The notes beneath the pieces were generated by a model, which saw only the letters and a program-made list of their open reading frames with translations, had not been told where the DNA came from and ran no database searches. A stretch of 64,000 bases of DNA, taken from Croceibacterium_B sp035470785 (lineage in GTDB: Bacteria; Pseudomonadota; Alphaproteobacteria; Sphingomonadales; Sphingomonadaceae). The position numbers and the translations under genes were made by a program. The stretch lies in the NCBI GenBank assembly GCA_035470785.1, contig DATIQN010000042.1, forward strand, positions 22,608 through 86,607, given 5' to 3'. Within the stretch, counting starts at the first letter, position 1. Each line of letters begins with the position of its first letter. This document shows positions 43,624 to 52,801 of this stretch, in pieces.

Positions 43624-45342
43624 TCAATGCGTTCCGGCGGTCGAGGCGTCGCCGATGGCGTTGTGGTGCGAATGATGCTCCTCGATCACCGGCAGCGTCT
43701 CGAACTGGTGGAACGGCGGCGGGCTCGACAGCGACCATTCGAGCGTCGTCGCGCCCGGGCCCCAGTAGTTGCCGGGGGCCTTCTTGCCGGCGGTGAAGGC
43801 ATAGAGCATGTTGACGAAGAAGATCACCATGCCCGCCGACATGATCAGGTAACCGATCGACGAGATGTGGTTCCAGTAGGCGAACGCGGGCGCGTAATCC
43901 GGATAGCGGCGCGGCATCCCGTTCATGCCCAGGAAGTGCTGCGGGAAGAAGATCACGTTCACGCCGATGAAGAACACCCAGAAGTGCGCGTGGGCGAGGA
44001 ATTCGGAATGCATCCGCCCGCTCATCTTCGGGAACCAGTAGTAGAACCCGGCGAAGAGCGAGAACACCGCGCCCAGCGAGAGCACGTAGTGGAAGTGCGC
44101 CACCACGTAGTAAGTGTCCTGCAGGTTGTCGTCGATGCCGCCGTTGGCCAGCACCACGCCCGTAACGCCGCCGACGGTGAATAGGAAGATGAAGCCCATC
44201 GCCCACACCAGCGGGCTCTTGAACTCGAGGCTGCCGCCCCACATCGTCGCGATCCAGCTAAAGATCTTGATGCCGGTCGGCACCGCGATCACCATCGTCG
44301 CCGCGGTGAAGTACATCTTCGTGTTTACGCTCAGGCCGGTGGTGTACATGTGGTGCGCCCACACGATGAACCCGACCACGCCGATCGCGACCATCGCGTA
44401 GGCCATGCCGAGATAACCGAATACCGGCTTCTTACTGAACGTTGCGACGATCTGGCTGATCATGCCGAAGCCCGGGATGATCATGATGTAGACCTCGGGA
44501 TGGCCGAAGAACCAGAACAGGTGCTGGTAGAGGATCGGATCGCCGCCGCCCGACTGGTCGAAGAAGGTCGTGCCAAAGTTGCGATCGGTGATCAGCATGG
44601 TGATGGCCGCGGCGAGCACCGGCAGCGCCAGCAGCAGCAGGAACGCGGTGACCAGCACCGACCACACGAACAGCGGCATCTTGTGCAGCGTCATGCCCGG
44701 CGCGCGCATGTTGAAGATCGTGGTGATAAAGTTGATCGAGCTCATGATCGAGCCCGCACCGGCAAGGTGCAGCGAGAAGATCGCGAAGTCGACCGCGGGC
44801 CCTGGCGAGCCGCTCGTCGACAGCGGCGCATAGACCGTCCAGCCCACACCCGCGCCGTGCGCGGTGCCGCCCGGCATGAAAACGCTGGTCATCAGCGAAG
44901 TGAAGCCCGCCACGGTCAACCAAAATGCCACGTTGTTCATTCGCGGGAACGCCATGTCGGGCGCGCCGATCATCAGCGGCACGAACCAGTTGGCAAAGCC
45001 GCCCATCGTCGCCGGCATGACCACGAAGAACACCATGATCAGGCCGTGCGCGGTGATCATCACGTTCCAGGTGTGCAGCGCCTGGTCCATGTCCATGTTG
45101 CCGTTGAGCCAAAGCGAGATCGTACCGAGGATCTGCAGGCCCGGCTGCGCCAATTCCCAGCGCATCAGGCCCGAGATCGCCCCGCCGATAATCCCGGCGA
45201 AAATTGAGAACAACAGGTACAGCGTGCCGATGTCCTTGTGGTTCGTCGACATGAACCAGCGGGCGAAGAAGCCCGGCTTGTGATCGGCGTCGTGATGATG
45301 CTCTTCGTGGTGAGCCTGGAAGGTGTCGGCGGTAGTGGCCAT
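43624..45342 (-). CDS. ctaD: Cytochrome c oxidase subunit I (aa3-type)
   Basis: 572 residues with twelve membrane segments, holding haem a and the haem a3-CuB site. The catalytic segment is FWFFGHPEVYIMIIPGFGMI with the His-Tyr region; further blocks are VVAHFHYVLSLGAVF (haem ligands) and YTTGLSVNTKMYFTAATMVI. The N-terminal HHEEHHHDADH stretch is His-rich. It lies 36 bp after ctaC in the operon. Confidence 0.98.
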   Translation of the reverse strand: MATTADTFQAHHEEHHHDADHKPGFFARWFMSTNHKDIGTLYLLFSIFAGIIGGAISGLMRWELAQPGLQILGTISLWLNGNMDMDQALHTWNVMITAHGLIMVFFVVMPATMGGFANWFVPLMIGAPDMAFPRMNNVAFWLTVAGFTSLMTSVFMPGGTAHGAGVGWTVYAPLSTSGSPGPAVDFAIFSLHLAGAGSIMSSINFITTIFNMRAPGMTLHKMPLFVWSVLVTAFLLLLALPVLAAAITMLITDRNFGTTFFDQSGGGDPILYQHLFWFFGHPEVYIMIIPGFGMISQIVATFSKKPVFGYLGMAYAMVAIGVVGFIVWAHHMYTTGLSVNTKMYFTAATMVIAVPTGIKIFSWIATMWGGSLEFKSPLVWAMGFIFLFTVGGVTGVVLANGGIDDNLQDTYYVVAHFHYVLSLGAVFSLFAGFYYWFPKMSGRMHSEFLAHAHFWVFFIGVNVIFFPQHFLGMNGMPRRYPDYAPAFAYWNHISSIGYLIMSAGMVIFFVNMLYAFTAGKKAPGNYWGPGATTLEWSLSSPPPFHQFETLPVIEEHHSHHNAIGDASTAGTH

Positions 45343-45378
45343 GGCTGAACTAACCTTGTCTCGTATTTCGGGGGCCGC

Positions 45379-46470
45379 TCAGGCGGCGGGACCGGCAGCG
45401 GGAGTCTTGGGCGTCGCGGCACCCGCCGCGGGGCCGGCGGCCGGCGCACCCGTGGCCGGCGATGCGGGCGGATGAGGCGCCGCGGCAGCAGTTGCCCGCG
45501 CGGGGGCCGCACCCTTCACCGTGCCACCTTGCGCGGCGATCCAGGCGTTGAACTTGTCCATCGGCACCGCTTCGACGGCGATTGGCATGTAGCCGTGGCG
45601 CGCGCCGCACAGTTCGGAGCACTGGCCGTAATAGATGCCTTCCTCTTCGACGAGCAGCGTCTTCTCGTTGATTCGGCCGGGTACCGCGTCGAGCTTGAAC
45701 CACAGGCTCGGTACTGCGAAAGAGTGGATCACGTCGGCGCCGGTGGTCTGCAGCCGGATCGGCACGCCGACCGGCACGACCATGCGGTTGTCGGCGCCGA
45801 GCTGCGGCGGCTCGCCGCGCTTGATCGCCTCGGCGTCGGGCAGCATGTGCGAAATCACTTCAAACCCGCCGTTGTCGGGATAGCTGTAGCCCCAGTACCA
45901 CTGGTAGCCCGTAACCTTGATCGTCAGCGCATCCTTCGGCGGGTTCTTGTACTGGCGCGACAGCAGCGTGATTGAAGGCACCGCGATCACCACCAGGATG
46001 AGCACCGGGATCACGGTCCAGAGTATCTCGATCAGAGTGTTGTGGCTGGTCTTCGATGGCACCGGATTGGCCCGGCGGTTGTAACGCACCGTCACCCACA
46101 GCAGCAGGCCCAACACGAGCAGGCTGATCGCCGTGATGATCGGGATCAGCAGTTCCTGATGGAACCGATAAGCGAACCGCCCCGTCGGCGAATACTGCTT
46201 CTGGAAACCGAGAGCGCCGGGTGTCGGCGCGCCCTTGATCCATTCCGGGCCGAGCGGCTTGTAGGTCGCTGCAGCCGGCGTGGCCTTGGCGTCCGGCGCC
46301 GTGGCTGCCGTCGCGGGCGGTGCGCTCGGACTGGCAGCACTCGCTGCAGGCGCGGCGGCCTGCGGCCCCGGCTGAGCCACAGCCGCTTGCGGGGCCGTGA
46401 AAAGAGCCAGGGCTGCGAAGAGGATTACCAGGAAACTCAACCGCTTGCGGGCGTTGTCGCCGAAATTCAT
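45379..46470 (-). CDS. ctaC: Cytochrome c oxidase subunit II
   Basis: 363 residues from the ATG at 46470; an upstream in-frame start would add 34 unrelated residues. A signal segment (about 10-30) precedes an Ala/Pro-rich tract, then two membrane segments and the CuA domain with YYGQCSELCGARHGYMPIAV. No CxxCH is present, so it carries no extra haem c. The last 45 or so residues are an Ala/Pro/Thr-rich tail. It opens the oxidase operon (ctaC-ctaD-ctaB-CoxF-like-ctaG-ctaE-DUF983-surf1). Confidence 0.97.
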   Translation of the reverse strand: MNFGDNARKRLSFLVILFAALALFTAPQAAVAQPGPQAAAPAASAASPSAPPATAATAPDAKATPAAATYKPLGPEWIKGAPTPGALGFQKQYSPTGRFAYRFHQELLIPIITAISLLVLGLLLWVTVRYNRRANPVPSKTSHNTLIEILWTVIPVLILVVIAVPSITLLSRQYKNPPKDALTIKVTGYQWYWGYSYPDNGGFEVISHMLPDAEAIKRGEPPQLGADNRMVVPVGVPIRLQTTGADVIHSFAVPSLWFKLDAVPGRINEKTLLVEEEGIYYGQCSELCGARHGYMPIAVEAVPMDKFNAWIAAQGGTVKGAAPARATAAAAPHPPASPATGAPAAGPAAGAATPKTPAAGPAA

Positions 46471-46647
46471 CTGGTGCACGCTTTCGTTCCGTAAGCTTGA
46501 CGCGCGGCTGCGCGAGGGGCCCGGGCGGGCCGGTTTCGCCGGGCCTATACGCCCGCTTGCCCCATGCCTCAAGCGCTTCTAGGGAGAATTTTCGACAGGC
46601 CCGCCGGATGCCGCCGGCCAGCGATTCAAGGGAACAGCCGTACCGCC

Positions 46648-47229
46648 ATGACCGACGACGAGGTCCTCGCAGAGTTCCGCGCCAGCCACGCCCTGCTCGA
46701 AGGGCATTTCAAGCTCTCCTCGGGCCGCCACAGCGCGCACTACCTGCAATGCGCGCGGGTGCTGATGAACCCCGAACGCGCCGGCACCCTGGCGCGCGCG
46801 CTGTGCCAAAAAATTCCGCGCGAGCTGCGCGGCAAGATCACCAAGGTGATATCCCCGGCGATGGGCGGCATCATCATCGGCCACGAGATGGGCCGCGCTC
46901 TGAATGTCGACTCGGTGTTTGTCGAACGGCCGAGCGGCACTTTCGAACTGCGCCGGGGATTCTCCGTCGACGACGGCGACCAGATCCTGCTGGTCGAGGA
47001 CGTGGTCACCACCGGTCTCTCGAGCCGCGAGGCGATCAAGGCGATCGAGGCAGCGGGCGGTGAGGTTATTGCCGCTGCCGCGCTGGTCGATCGCACCGGC
47101 GGCGACGTCGACCTCGGCGTGCCCTTCTTCCCGCTGGTCCAGATCAACTTCCCGACTTACGCGCCCGACGAAGTGCCTGCGGAACTGGCCGCGAAGCCGA
47201 TCGAGAAACCCGGGAGCCGCAAGGCTTGA
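46648..47229 (+). CDS. pyrE: Orotate phosphoribosyltransferase
   Basis: 193 residues from the ATG at 46648. The PRPP-binding motif appears as ILLVEDVVTTGLSSREAIKA, and FKLSSGRHSAHYLQCARVL is the N-terminal substrate region. It links orotate with PRPP to give OMP in pyrimidine synthesis. An in-frame start at 46564 would add 28 unconserved residues. It overlaps pdxJ by four bases, with pdxJ using a TTG start at 47226. Confidence 0.96.
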   Translation: MTDDEVLAEFRASHALLEGHFKLSSGRHSAHYLQCARVLMNPERAGTLARALCQKIPRELRGKITKVISPAMGGIIIGHEMGRALNVDSVFVERPSGTFELRRGFSVDDGDQILLVEDVVTTGLSSREAIKAIEAAGGEVIAAAALVDRTGGDVDLGVPFFPLVQINFPTYAPDEVPAELAAKPIEKPGSRKA

Positions 47230-47954
47230 CCGGCCGACTCCGTCTCGGCGTCAACATCGACCACGTCGCGACAATCCGCAACGCGCGCGGCGGCGACCAT
47301 CCCGATCCGGTGCGCGCGGCCGAGATCGTCGCCCGCTGCGGCGGCGACGGGATCACGGCGCACTTGCGCGAGGACCGGCGGCACATCCGCGATGATGATC
47401 TCCGGCGAATCCAGGACGCGACCGACCTGCCGCTCAACCTCGAGATGGCGGCGACCGAGGAAATGCTCGCCATCGCCCTCGCCCACCGCCCGCACGCCGC
47501 GTGCATCGTGCCCGAAAAACGCGAGGAAGTGACCACCGAGGGCGGCCTCGATGCCGCCGGACAGCACAACCGGCTGCAGCCGATCGTCTCGCGCCTGACG
47601 GACGCCGGAATTCGCGTGAGCCTGTTCATCGAAGCAAGCGAGCGCCAGCTCGAAGCGGCACTCCAGCTCGGCGCGCCAGTGGTCGAATTCCACACCGGCG
47701 AATACGCCCACGCCGAGGGCGACAGGGTCCCGGTGGAGCTAAGGCGCATCGCCGACATGGCCGCACTTGCCGCCAAGAACGGAATCGAACCCCACGCCGG
47801 CCACGGCCTCACTTACGCCAACGTCCAGCCGATCGCCGCGATACCCCAGCTCGCCGAGCTCAACATCGGCCATTACCTGATCGGCGAAGCGATCTTCGTC
47901 GGGCTCGAACCGGCGGTGGTCAGGATGCGCGAACTGATGGACGCGGCGCGGTGA
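47226..47954 (+). CDS. pdxJ: Pyridoxine 5'-phosphate synthase
   Basis: 242 residues, TTG start in a TTGA overlap with pyrE. PdxJ condenses deoxyxylulose phosphate with aminoacetone phosphate. Key blocks: RLGVNIDHVATIRNARGG, GITAHLREDRRHIRDDDL, IEPHAGHGLTYANVQPIA and LNIGHYLIGEAIFVGL. The order pyrE-pdxJ-acpS-lepB is well conserved in this lineage. Confidence 0.96.
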   Translation: MTGRLRLGVNIDHVATIRNARGGDHPDPVRAAEIVARCGGDGITAHLREDRRHIRDDDLRRIQDATDLPLNLEMAATEEMLAIALAHRPHAACIVPEKREEVTTEGGLDAAGQHNRLQPIVSRLTDAGIRVSLFIEASERQLEAALQLGAPVVEFHTGEYAHAEGDRVPVELRRIADMAALAAKNGIEPHAGHGLTYANVQPIAAIPQLAELNIGHYLIGEAIFVGLEPAVVRMRELMDAAR

Positions 47955-48352
47955 TCGTCGGCCTCGGTTCCGACTTGTGCAACATCGAGCGGATCGCCGC
48001 CGCGCTCGGGCGGCATGGCGAGCGATTCGAACTGCGCTGTTTCACCGAGGTCGAGCGGGCCAAGGCGGCGCGGCGGCCGTACACGCGCGCCGGGACTTAC
48101 GCCAAGCGCTTCGCCGCCAAGGAAGCCTTCTCCAAGGCGGTCGGCACCGGGTTCTACCGCGGCGTCTACATGAAAGACATCGGCGTGGTGAACGCGCCTT
48201 CCGGAGCGCCCACCCTCGAGCTTACCGGCGGCGCGGCCAAGCGGCTTGCGGAAATGATCCCGGACGGCCATGAGGCGGTCATTCATCTGACCCTCACCGA
48301 CGACCATCCATGGGCGCAGGCTTTCGTGGTCATCGAAGCCCGCCCGCTGTGA
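47951..48352 (+). CDS. acpS: Holo-[acyl-carrier-protein] synthase
   Basis: 133 residues, GTG start at 47951 overlapping pdxJ. AcpS attaches 4'-phosphopantetheine to acyl carrier protein. The motifs IVGLGSDLCNIERI (metal-binding Asp) and KRFAAKEAFSKAVGTG are diagnostic. It lies between pdxJ and lepB, the usual order. Confidence 0.96.
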   Translation: MIVGLGSDLCNIERIAAALGRHGERFELRCFTEVERAKAARRPYTRAGTYAKRFAAKEAFSKAVGTGFYRGVYMKDIGVVNAPSGAPTLELTGGAAKRLAEMIPDGHEAVIHLTLTDDHPWAQAFVVIEARPL

Positions 48353-48376
48353 AATTCCGAAAGCCCCGATAGCGCG

Positions 48377-49279
48377 ATGGACGATCCAGTTACCCCAACG
48401 AATCCCATTGAGCCGAAGGCCGCCGAAAAGGCCGACGACAAGAAGGTCGACTGGCTGCGCGAGCTTCGCGGCCTGGCGCTGATGCTGCTTGCCGTGCTCG
48501 CATTCCACACCTTCATCGCCAAGCCGTTCTACATTCCCTCTGGCTCGATGGAGCCGAACCTGCTGGTCGGGGACCGGCTCGTGGTCAGCAAGTATCCCTA
48601 CGGCTGGAGCTGGGTCTCGGCGAGCTTCCACGTGCTGCCGCGCAGCCACTGGCGGATCGCGCCGCGCACGCCCGAATACGGCGACATCGTCATCGTCGTG
48701 CCGCCCGACAAGACCGAGGATTACATCAAGCGCGTGATCGGCCTGCCGGGCGACCGCATCGCGGTGGTCAATGGCCAGGTCATTCTCAACGGCAAGCCGG
48801 TGCCGAAGGATTATGAGCCGCCGGTCCAGATCCCGGAGGATTCGCAAATTTGCGACGGCGTTCCGTGCCTGGGAGAGTTCAATTCCTACCGCACGATCCT
48901 GCCGAGCGGAAAGGTCGTCTACGAACCGCCGACCTTCCGCGAGACGCTGCCCAACGGCGCCAGCTATCTCGTGCTCGACGACGAAAACGGCAGCCAGGGC
49001 GACAACTACCCTGAGACGGTGGTGCCCGAAGGCGACGTGTTCCTGATGGGCGACAACCGCGACCATTCGGCCGACAGCCGCTTCCCCCCAGGTCCCGGCT
49101 CGGACGGTCTCGGCGGGCCGGTGCCGATCGCCAATGTCGGCGGACGGGCCGAATTCATCACCTTCTCGCTCGACGGATCCACCGGATGGAACCCGATAAG
49201 CTGGTGGAAATCCTTGCGCCCCAACCGCGCGTGGACCAGTCTGCGCCCCGAAATCAGGGGAAAGGGCAAGGCCGGATGA
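48377..49279 (+). CDS. lepB: Signal peptidase I
   Basis: 300 residues. One membrane segment (about 30-50) is followed by the catalytic Ser in IPSGSMEPNLLVGDRLVV (about residue 55) and general-base Lys in DYIKRVIGLPGDRIAVVNG (about 118). It removes signal peptides after Sec export. The insert around 155-170 contains two Cys (QICDGVPCLGE). In many alphaproteobacteria lepB is followed by rnc and era; here an AI-2E family gene overlaps it by four bases instead. Confidence 0.97.
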   Translation: MDDPVTPTNPIEPKAAEKADDKKVDWLRELRGLALMLLAVLAFHTFIAKPFYIPSGSMEPNLLVGDRLVVSKYPYGWSWVSASFHVLPRSHWRIAPRTPEYGDIVIVVPPDKTEDYIKRVIGLPGDRIAVVNGQVILNGKPVPKDYEPPVQIPEDSQICDGVPCLGEFNSYRTILPSGKVVYEPPTFRETLPNGASYLVLDDENGSQGDNYPETVVPEGDVFLMGDNRDHSADSRFPPGPGSDGLGGPVPIANVGGRAEFITFSLDGSTGWNPISWWKSLRPNRAWTSLRPEIRGKGKAG

Positions 49280-50370
49280 GCAAGGCCGTCGAGGACGAAG
49301 GCGCCGAAAGCTCGATCGGCTCCAGCCCGACGCACATTGCCAACCCGGAACTGCGCGACGAGGCCAAACGCGCGTTCGTGTGGGTCGCCGTCGTCGGCCT
49401 CGCCGTCCTGGCGGTATACGTCTCGCAAGCGCTGCTTGTGATCTTCGGGGCGATGGTATTCGCCGCGATGCTCGATGGCGGGGCCCGCCTACTGGGGCGG
49501 GCGCTGCCAATCGGGCGTAATTGGCGGCTCGGTATCGTGATTGCGCTCACACTCGCCTTCATCGCCTGGCTGTTCTACTTCGCTGGCTCGCAGATATCGC
49601 AGCAGGCGGCGCAATTGCCCGCGCTCGTCGCGGTGCAGTTCGGCCGCTTCATCGCGTGGTTGCAGACCAAGGGATTCGCCGCCAGTCAGGAGGATGTCGG
49701 CAAGCTCGCCGGAACCTTCGCCAGCGGCGTGGGCATCGTCACCCGGGCGATAGGCGGAATCCTCGGCGCAGGGGCAACGCTCGTGCTGGTTGTCACGATC
49801 GGCCTCTATCTCGCGTTCGAGCCGCGCCTTTACGAGCGCGGCCTCGCCTGGGTGCTGCCGCAAGCCTCACGCGAAGAATTTTTCGAAACCGCCAACCGGA
49901 TGGCGTTCACCTTGCGCCGCCTGATGGCCGGGCGGCTGGTCGGCATGGCTTTCGAAGGCGTGTTCATCTTTCTTGCGCTATTTGTCTACGGGGTGCCGCT
50001 GGCGGCGCTGCTCGGGATCATCACCGGCCTGCTCGCCTTCATTCCCAACATCGGTGCGATCGTTTCGGGGATACTGATGGTGCTGGTCGGCTTTTCCGGC
50101 GGTACCGAAATGGGGCTGTACACGATTGTCGTCTATTTTGTGGTGCAGAACATCGACGGCAGCATCGTCGTGCCGCTGATCGCCCGGCGGACGGTCGACC
50201 TCGCCCCGGCGCTGGTGCTGGCGTTCCAGCTGATAATGGGCATTCTGTTCGGCATCCTCGGCCTGTTCCTGGCCGATCCGCTGCTGGCGATGACGAAGGT
50301 CTGGCTTACGCGCCGGTCGGAGATCGCCGACCGAAATCGTGGGGCGCCGCTGGCGGCCGATGGCGCGTAA
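49276..50370 (+). CDS. AI-2E family transporter (PerM-like)
   Basis: 364 residues with about eight membrane segments. It has the AI-2E/PerM layout, with a soluble amphipathic segment (about 110-145), then VPLAALLGIITGLLAFIPNI and a C-terminal ILGLFLADPLLAMTKVWL motif. Members export autoinducer-2, ions or other solutes; substrate is unknown. It overlaps lepB by four bases and the DUF3089 gene by 11. Confidence 0.9.
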   Translation: MSKAVEDEGAESSIGSSPTHIANPELRDEAKRAFVWVAVVGLAVLAVYVSQALLVIFGAMVFAAMLDGGARLLGRALPIGRNWRLGIVIALTLAFIAWLFYFAGSQISQQAAQLPALVAVQFGRFIAWLQTKGFAASQEDVGKLAGTFASGVGIVTRAIGGILGAGATLVLVVTIGLYLAFEPRLYERGLAWVLPQASREEFFETANRMAFTLRRLMAGRLVGMAFEGVFIFLALFVYGVPLAALLGIITGLLAFIPNIGAIVSGILMVLVGFSGGTEMGLYTIVVYFVVQNIDGSIVVPLIARRTVDLAPALVLAFQLIMGILFGILGLFLADPLLAMTKVWLTRRSEIADRNRGAPLAADGA

Positions 50371-51490
50371 GTTTCTTTACTTCATAGTGGTCTGCGTAAT
50401 CCTGGTGTTCGCGGTACTGCTGGCGCTGCGGCTGTATCCGGCCGCGCTGACCCGGCTGGCGTTCGCGCCGAGGGGGCATTTCGAAGCGCAGGCGGCCCTT
50501 GCGGGCAATGCCTACCAGGATCCGGCGATGTGGTTCGCACGGCCCGGTTTGCCCGACGACCCGGCGCGTTGGCAGCCGCCATTCGCGCTGGGCGCCGCCG
50601 CTCCGGCGGCCGGCGAGGTACCGCCCTTCGCCGTGTTCTTCGTGCACCCCACCAGCTATCTCGAGCACGACCACTGGAACGCGCCGCTGGGCGACAAGAC
50701 ATCGCAGGCGCGCACGCGCATCTTCATCAAGGGGTTCGCCAGCCCGTTCGGCCAGGCGAGCGAGATCTGGGCGCCGCGCTACCGCCAGGCGGCCATCGGC
50801 GCATTCCTCAGCCATTCGACCGACGCCCGCCAAGCGCTCGATCTTGCCTACCGCGACCTGAACCAGGCGTTCGACGAGTTCCTTGCGCATGTCGGGCCGG
50901 ACACACCAATCGTGCTGGCCGGCCACAGCCAGGGCGCGCTGCTTATCGACGAACTGCTGCGCAAACGGATCGCGGGAACCCCGCTGCAAGCCCGCATCGC
51001 CATAGCCTATCCGATCGGCTGGCCGATTTCAGTCGAGCACGACGTGCCGGCGCTGGGCCTGCCTGCGTGCGCGACCGCGGACCAGACTGGCTGCGTGGTC
51101 ACGTGGTCGAGCTTCGCCGAGCCGGCGGATCCGGGAATGCTGCTCGAGTGGTACCGAAACTCGCCGGGCTTTGACGGCAAGCCGCGTGGCAAGCGCGGCC
51201 CGCTGTGCGTGAATCCGCTGACCGGGACGATGAACGGCGCGGCGCCCTCCTCCGCGGATCTCGGGACTCTGGTGCCGAGCGCCGACCTCTCGACCGGCCA
51301 GCTGGTTCCGGGCGCGGTCTCGGCCAAGTGCGGTCCGCGTGGGCTACTGCTGATCGGCAACCCGCCCCAGCTCGGGCCCTACGTGCTGCCCGGCAACAAC
51401 TACCACGTCTACGATATCCCGCTGTTCTGGGAGAACCTGCAAATGGACGTTGCGCGCAGGATGCGGACATGGGCAGCCCAACACCGCTGA
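50360..51490 (+). CDS. DUF3089 family alpha/beta-hydrolase-like protein
   Basis: 376 residues with an N-terminal membrane anchor (about 5-25). The hydrolase nucleophile motif is IVLAGHSQGALL and the DUF3089 hallmark is PFAVFFVHPTSYLEHDHWNA. Cysteines in CATADQTGCVV and GPLCVNPL may bridge in the periplasm. The catalytic substrate is unknown. It starts inside the 3' end of the AI-2E gene and its end overlaps ruvX by 22 bases. Confidence 0.88.
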   Translation: MARKFLYFIVVCVILVFAVLLALRLYPAALTRLAFAPRGHFEAQAALAGNAYQDPAMWFARPGLPDDPARWQPPFALGAAAPAAGEVPPFAVFFVHPTSYLEHDHWNAPLGDKTSQARTRIFIKGFASPFGQASEIWAPRYRQAAIGAFLSHSTDARQALDLAYRDLNQAFDEFLAHVGPDTPIVLAGHSQGALLIDELLRKRIAGTPLQARIAIAYPIGWPISVEHDVPALGLPACATADQTGCVVTWSSFAEPADPGMLLEWYRNSPGFDGKPRGKRGPLCVNPLTGTMNGAAPSSADLGTLVPSADLSTGQLVPGAVSAKCGPRGLLLIGNPPQLGPYVLPGNNYHVYDIPLFWENLQMDVARRMRTWAAQHR

Positions 51491-51954
51491 TCGCCACCAC
51501 CGCCGCCGAGCTGCGCGATGCACTGCCAGAAGGCGGCGTGCTGCTCGGGCTCGACCTCGGCACCAAGACCATCGGCACCGCGCTGAGCGACGCCGGTTGG
51601 CGCTTCGCCAGTGCCGGCAAGACGCTACCGCGCGGGAAGTTCTCGCGCGACATCGAGGCTATTCGAGCGTTGGCTAGCGAGCGTCATGCCGCCGGTATCG
51701 TGCTCGGCCTGCCGCTCAACATGGACGGCAGTGAAGGCCCGCGCGCCCAGTCGGCCCGCGCCTATGCCCGCAACCTTGCCCCGCTTGGCCTGCCGGTGCT
51801 GCTGTGGGACGAGCGCTGGTCCACCGCCAGCGCCGAGCGCGACCTGATCGCACAGGACATGAGTCGCGCGAAACGCGCCGAACGGATCGACAGCCACGCC
51901 GCCGCGGTGATCCTCCAAGCCGCGCTCGACGCGCTGGCGGGGGGGGCGTTCTAG
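51469..51954 (+). CDS. ruvX: Holliday junction resolvase-like protein (YqgF/RuvX)
   Basis: 161 residues from the ATG at 51469. RNase H-like motifs: GLDLGTKTIGTALSD at the N-terminus, GIVLGLPLNMDGSEGPRAQ in the middle, LLWDERWSTASAERDL, and RIDSHAAAVILQ at the end. The family acts on nucleic-acid junctions and in pre-16S rRNA processing. It overlaps the DUF3089 gene and converges with the siroheme gene (55 bp between). Confidence 0.93.
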   Translation: MGSPTPLIATTAAELRDALPEGGVLLGLDLGTKTIGTALSDAGWRFASAGKTLPRGKFSRDIEAIRALASERHAAGIVLGLPLNMDGSEGPRAQSARAYARNLAPLGLPVLLWDERWSTASAERDLIAQDMSRAKRAERIDSHAAAVILQAALDALAGGAF

Positions 51955-52009
51955 GCGGGCGCCGCGAACGCGGCGTCGAAATTTTATGACTGTAATCGCG
52001 CGCTTTGAA

Positions 52010-52801
52010 TCAGCCGCGGCGCAGCGCGAGAACCAATCCGTCCGGCAAGGGGCCGTCATACGGCAGGCTCATCCGCTGAGCATCGGCGCGAGCGCGGTCG
52101 AGGATCGAGGCTGGAATTCCGGGTTCGTAGAGGATGGCGTCGGCCGCGCCGAGCAGCTGCAACTGGTGCAAGGTCAGCCCGTCGGCGGTAGGCGTGTCGA
52201 TGACGAGTTCGACCCGCTTCGCCTCGCCACCCGCGCGCTGGCCCTCGCGCAGCCAGTTCGGCACCGCGGTCGTGCCATGCTCGACGAAGGGATCGAGCGG
52301 GCCGCCCTGCCCGAGCGCGGCGTCGAGCGCGCGCCGCCGCTCGATTGCGTCGGGCCAGCGCTCGCGCATCGCTTCGCGCGCTGCGGCAAGCGTTTGGGCG
52401 AGCAGCCCGAGACTATCGGGCAGCAGGGCCTCGAGCCGCAATCGCAAGTGCTTGGCGAGGCCCGCCGACGCGCCGTCGGTGCCGATCGCGATCTGCACCG
52501 GATCGCGGTCGAGAATGCTCGGCGTGGTGAAATCGCACAGCGCCGGCCGGTCGGTGACATTGACGAGCACGCCCGCGCGATGCAGCCGCATTACCGCGGC
52601 TTCCGCTTCGTGCAGATCCTCGATGGCGACGAACGCTAGCCGCGCGCCGCGTTCGACGCCGTGTTGCAGGTCGGCGACAACCTGGCCGCCGGCGCGCTCG
52701 ACCAGCCGCCGCTTGGCGTCGGCCGCTGGCCCCTCCCCCAGCACGATGACCGGCTGGCCGGTAACGCGATGGAAGAGCGGCAGATTCTTCAATCCAGCCA
52801 C
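52010..52801 (-). CDS. Siroheme synthase-type precorrin-2 dehydrogenase/ferrochelatase with truncated methylase tail
   Basis: 263 residues, GTG start at 52801 overlapping lysA by 13 bases. The N-terminal NAD-binding part (about 1-115) starts LKNLPLFHRVTGQPVIVLGE, with GEGPAADAK in place of the usual GGG-x-VA-x-R-K. The central dimerisation/ferrochelatase part includes CDFTTPSILDRDPVQIAIGT and the helix HLRLRLEALLPDS. The last 60 residues (LTLHQLQLLGAADAILYEPG) match only the start of a uroporphyrin methylase domain. Likely makes siroheme for sulfite or nitrite reductase; the methylase must be elsewhere. Confidence 0.85.
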   Translation of the reverse strand: MAGLKNLPLFHRVTGQPVIVLGEGPAADAKRRLVERAGGQVVADLQHGVERGARLAFVAIEDLHEAEAAVMRLHRAGVLVNVTDRPALCDFTTPSILDRDPVQIAIGTDGASAGLAKHLRLRLEALLPDSLGLLAQTLAAAREAMRERWPDAIERRRALDAALGQGGPLDPFVEHGTTAVPNWLREGQRAGGEAKRVELVIDTPTADGLTLHQLQLLGAADAILYEPGIPASILDRARADAQRMSLPYDGPLPDGLVLALRRG

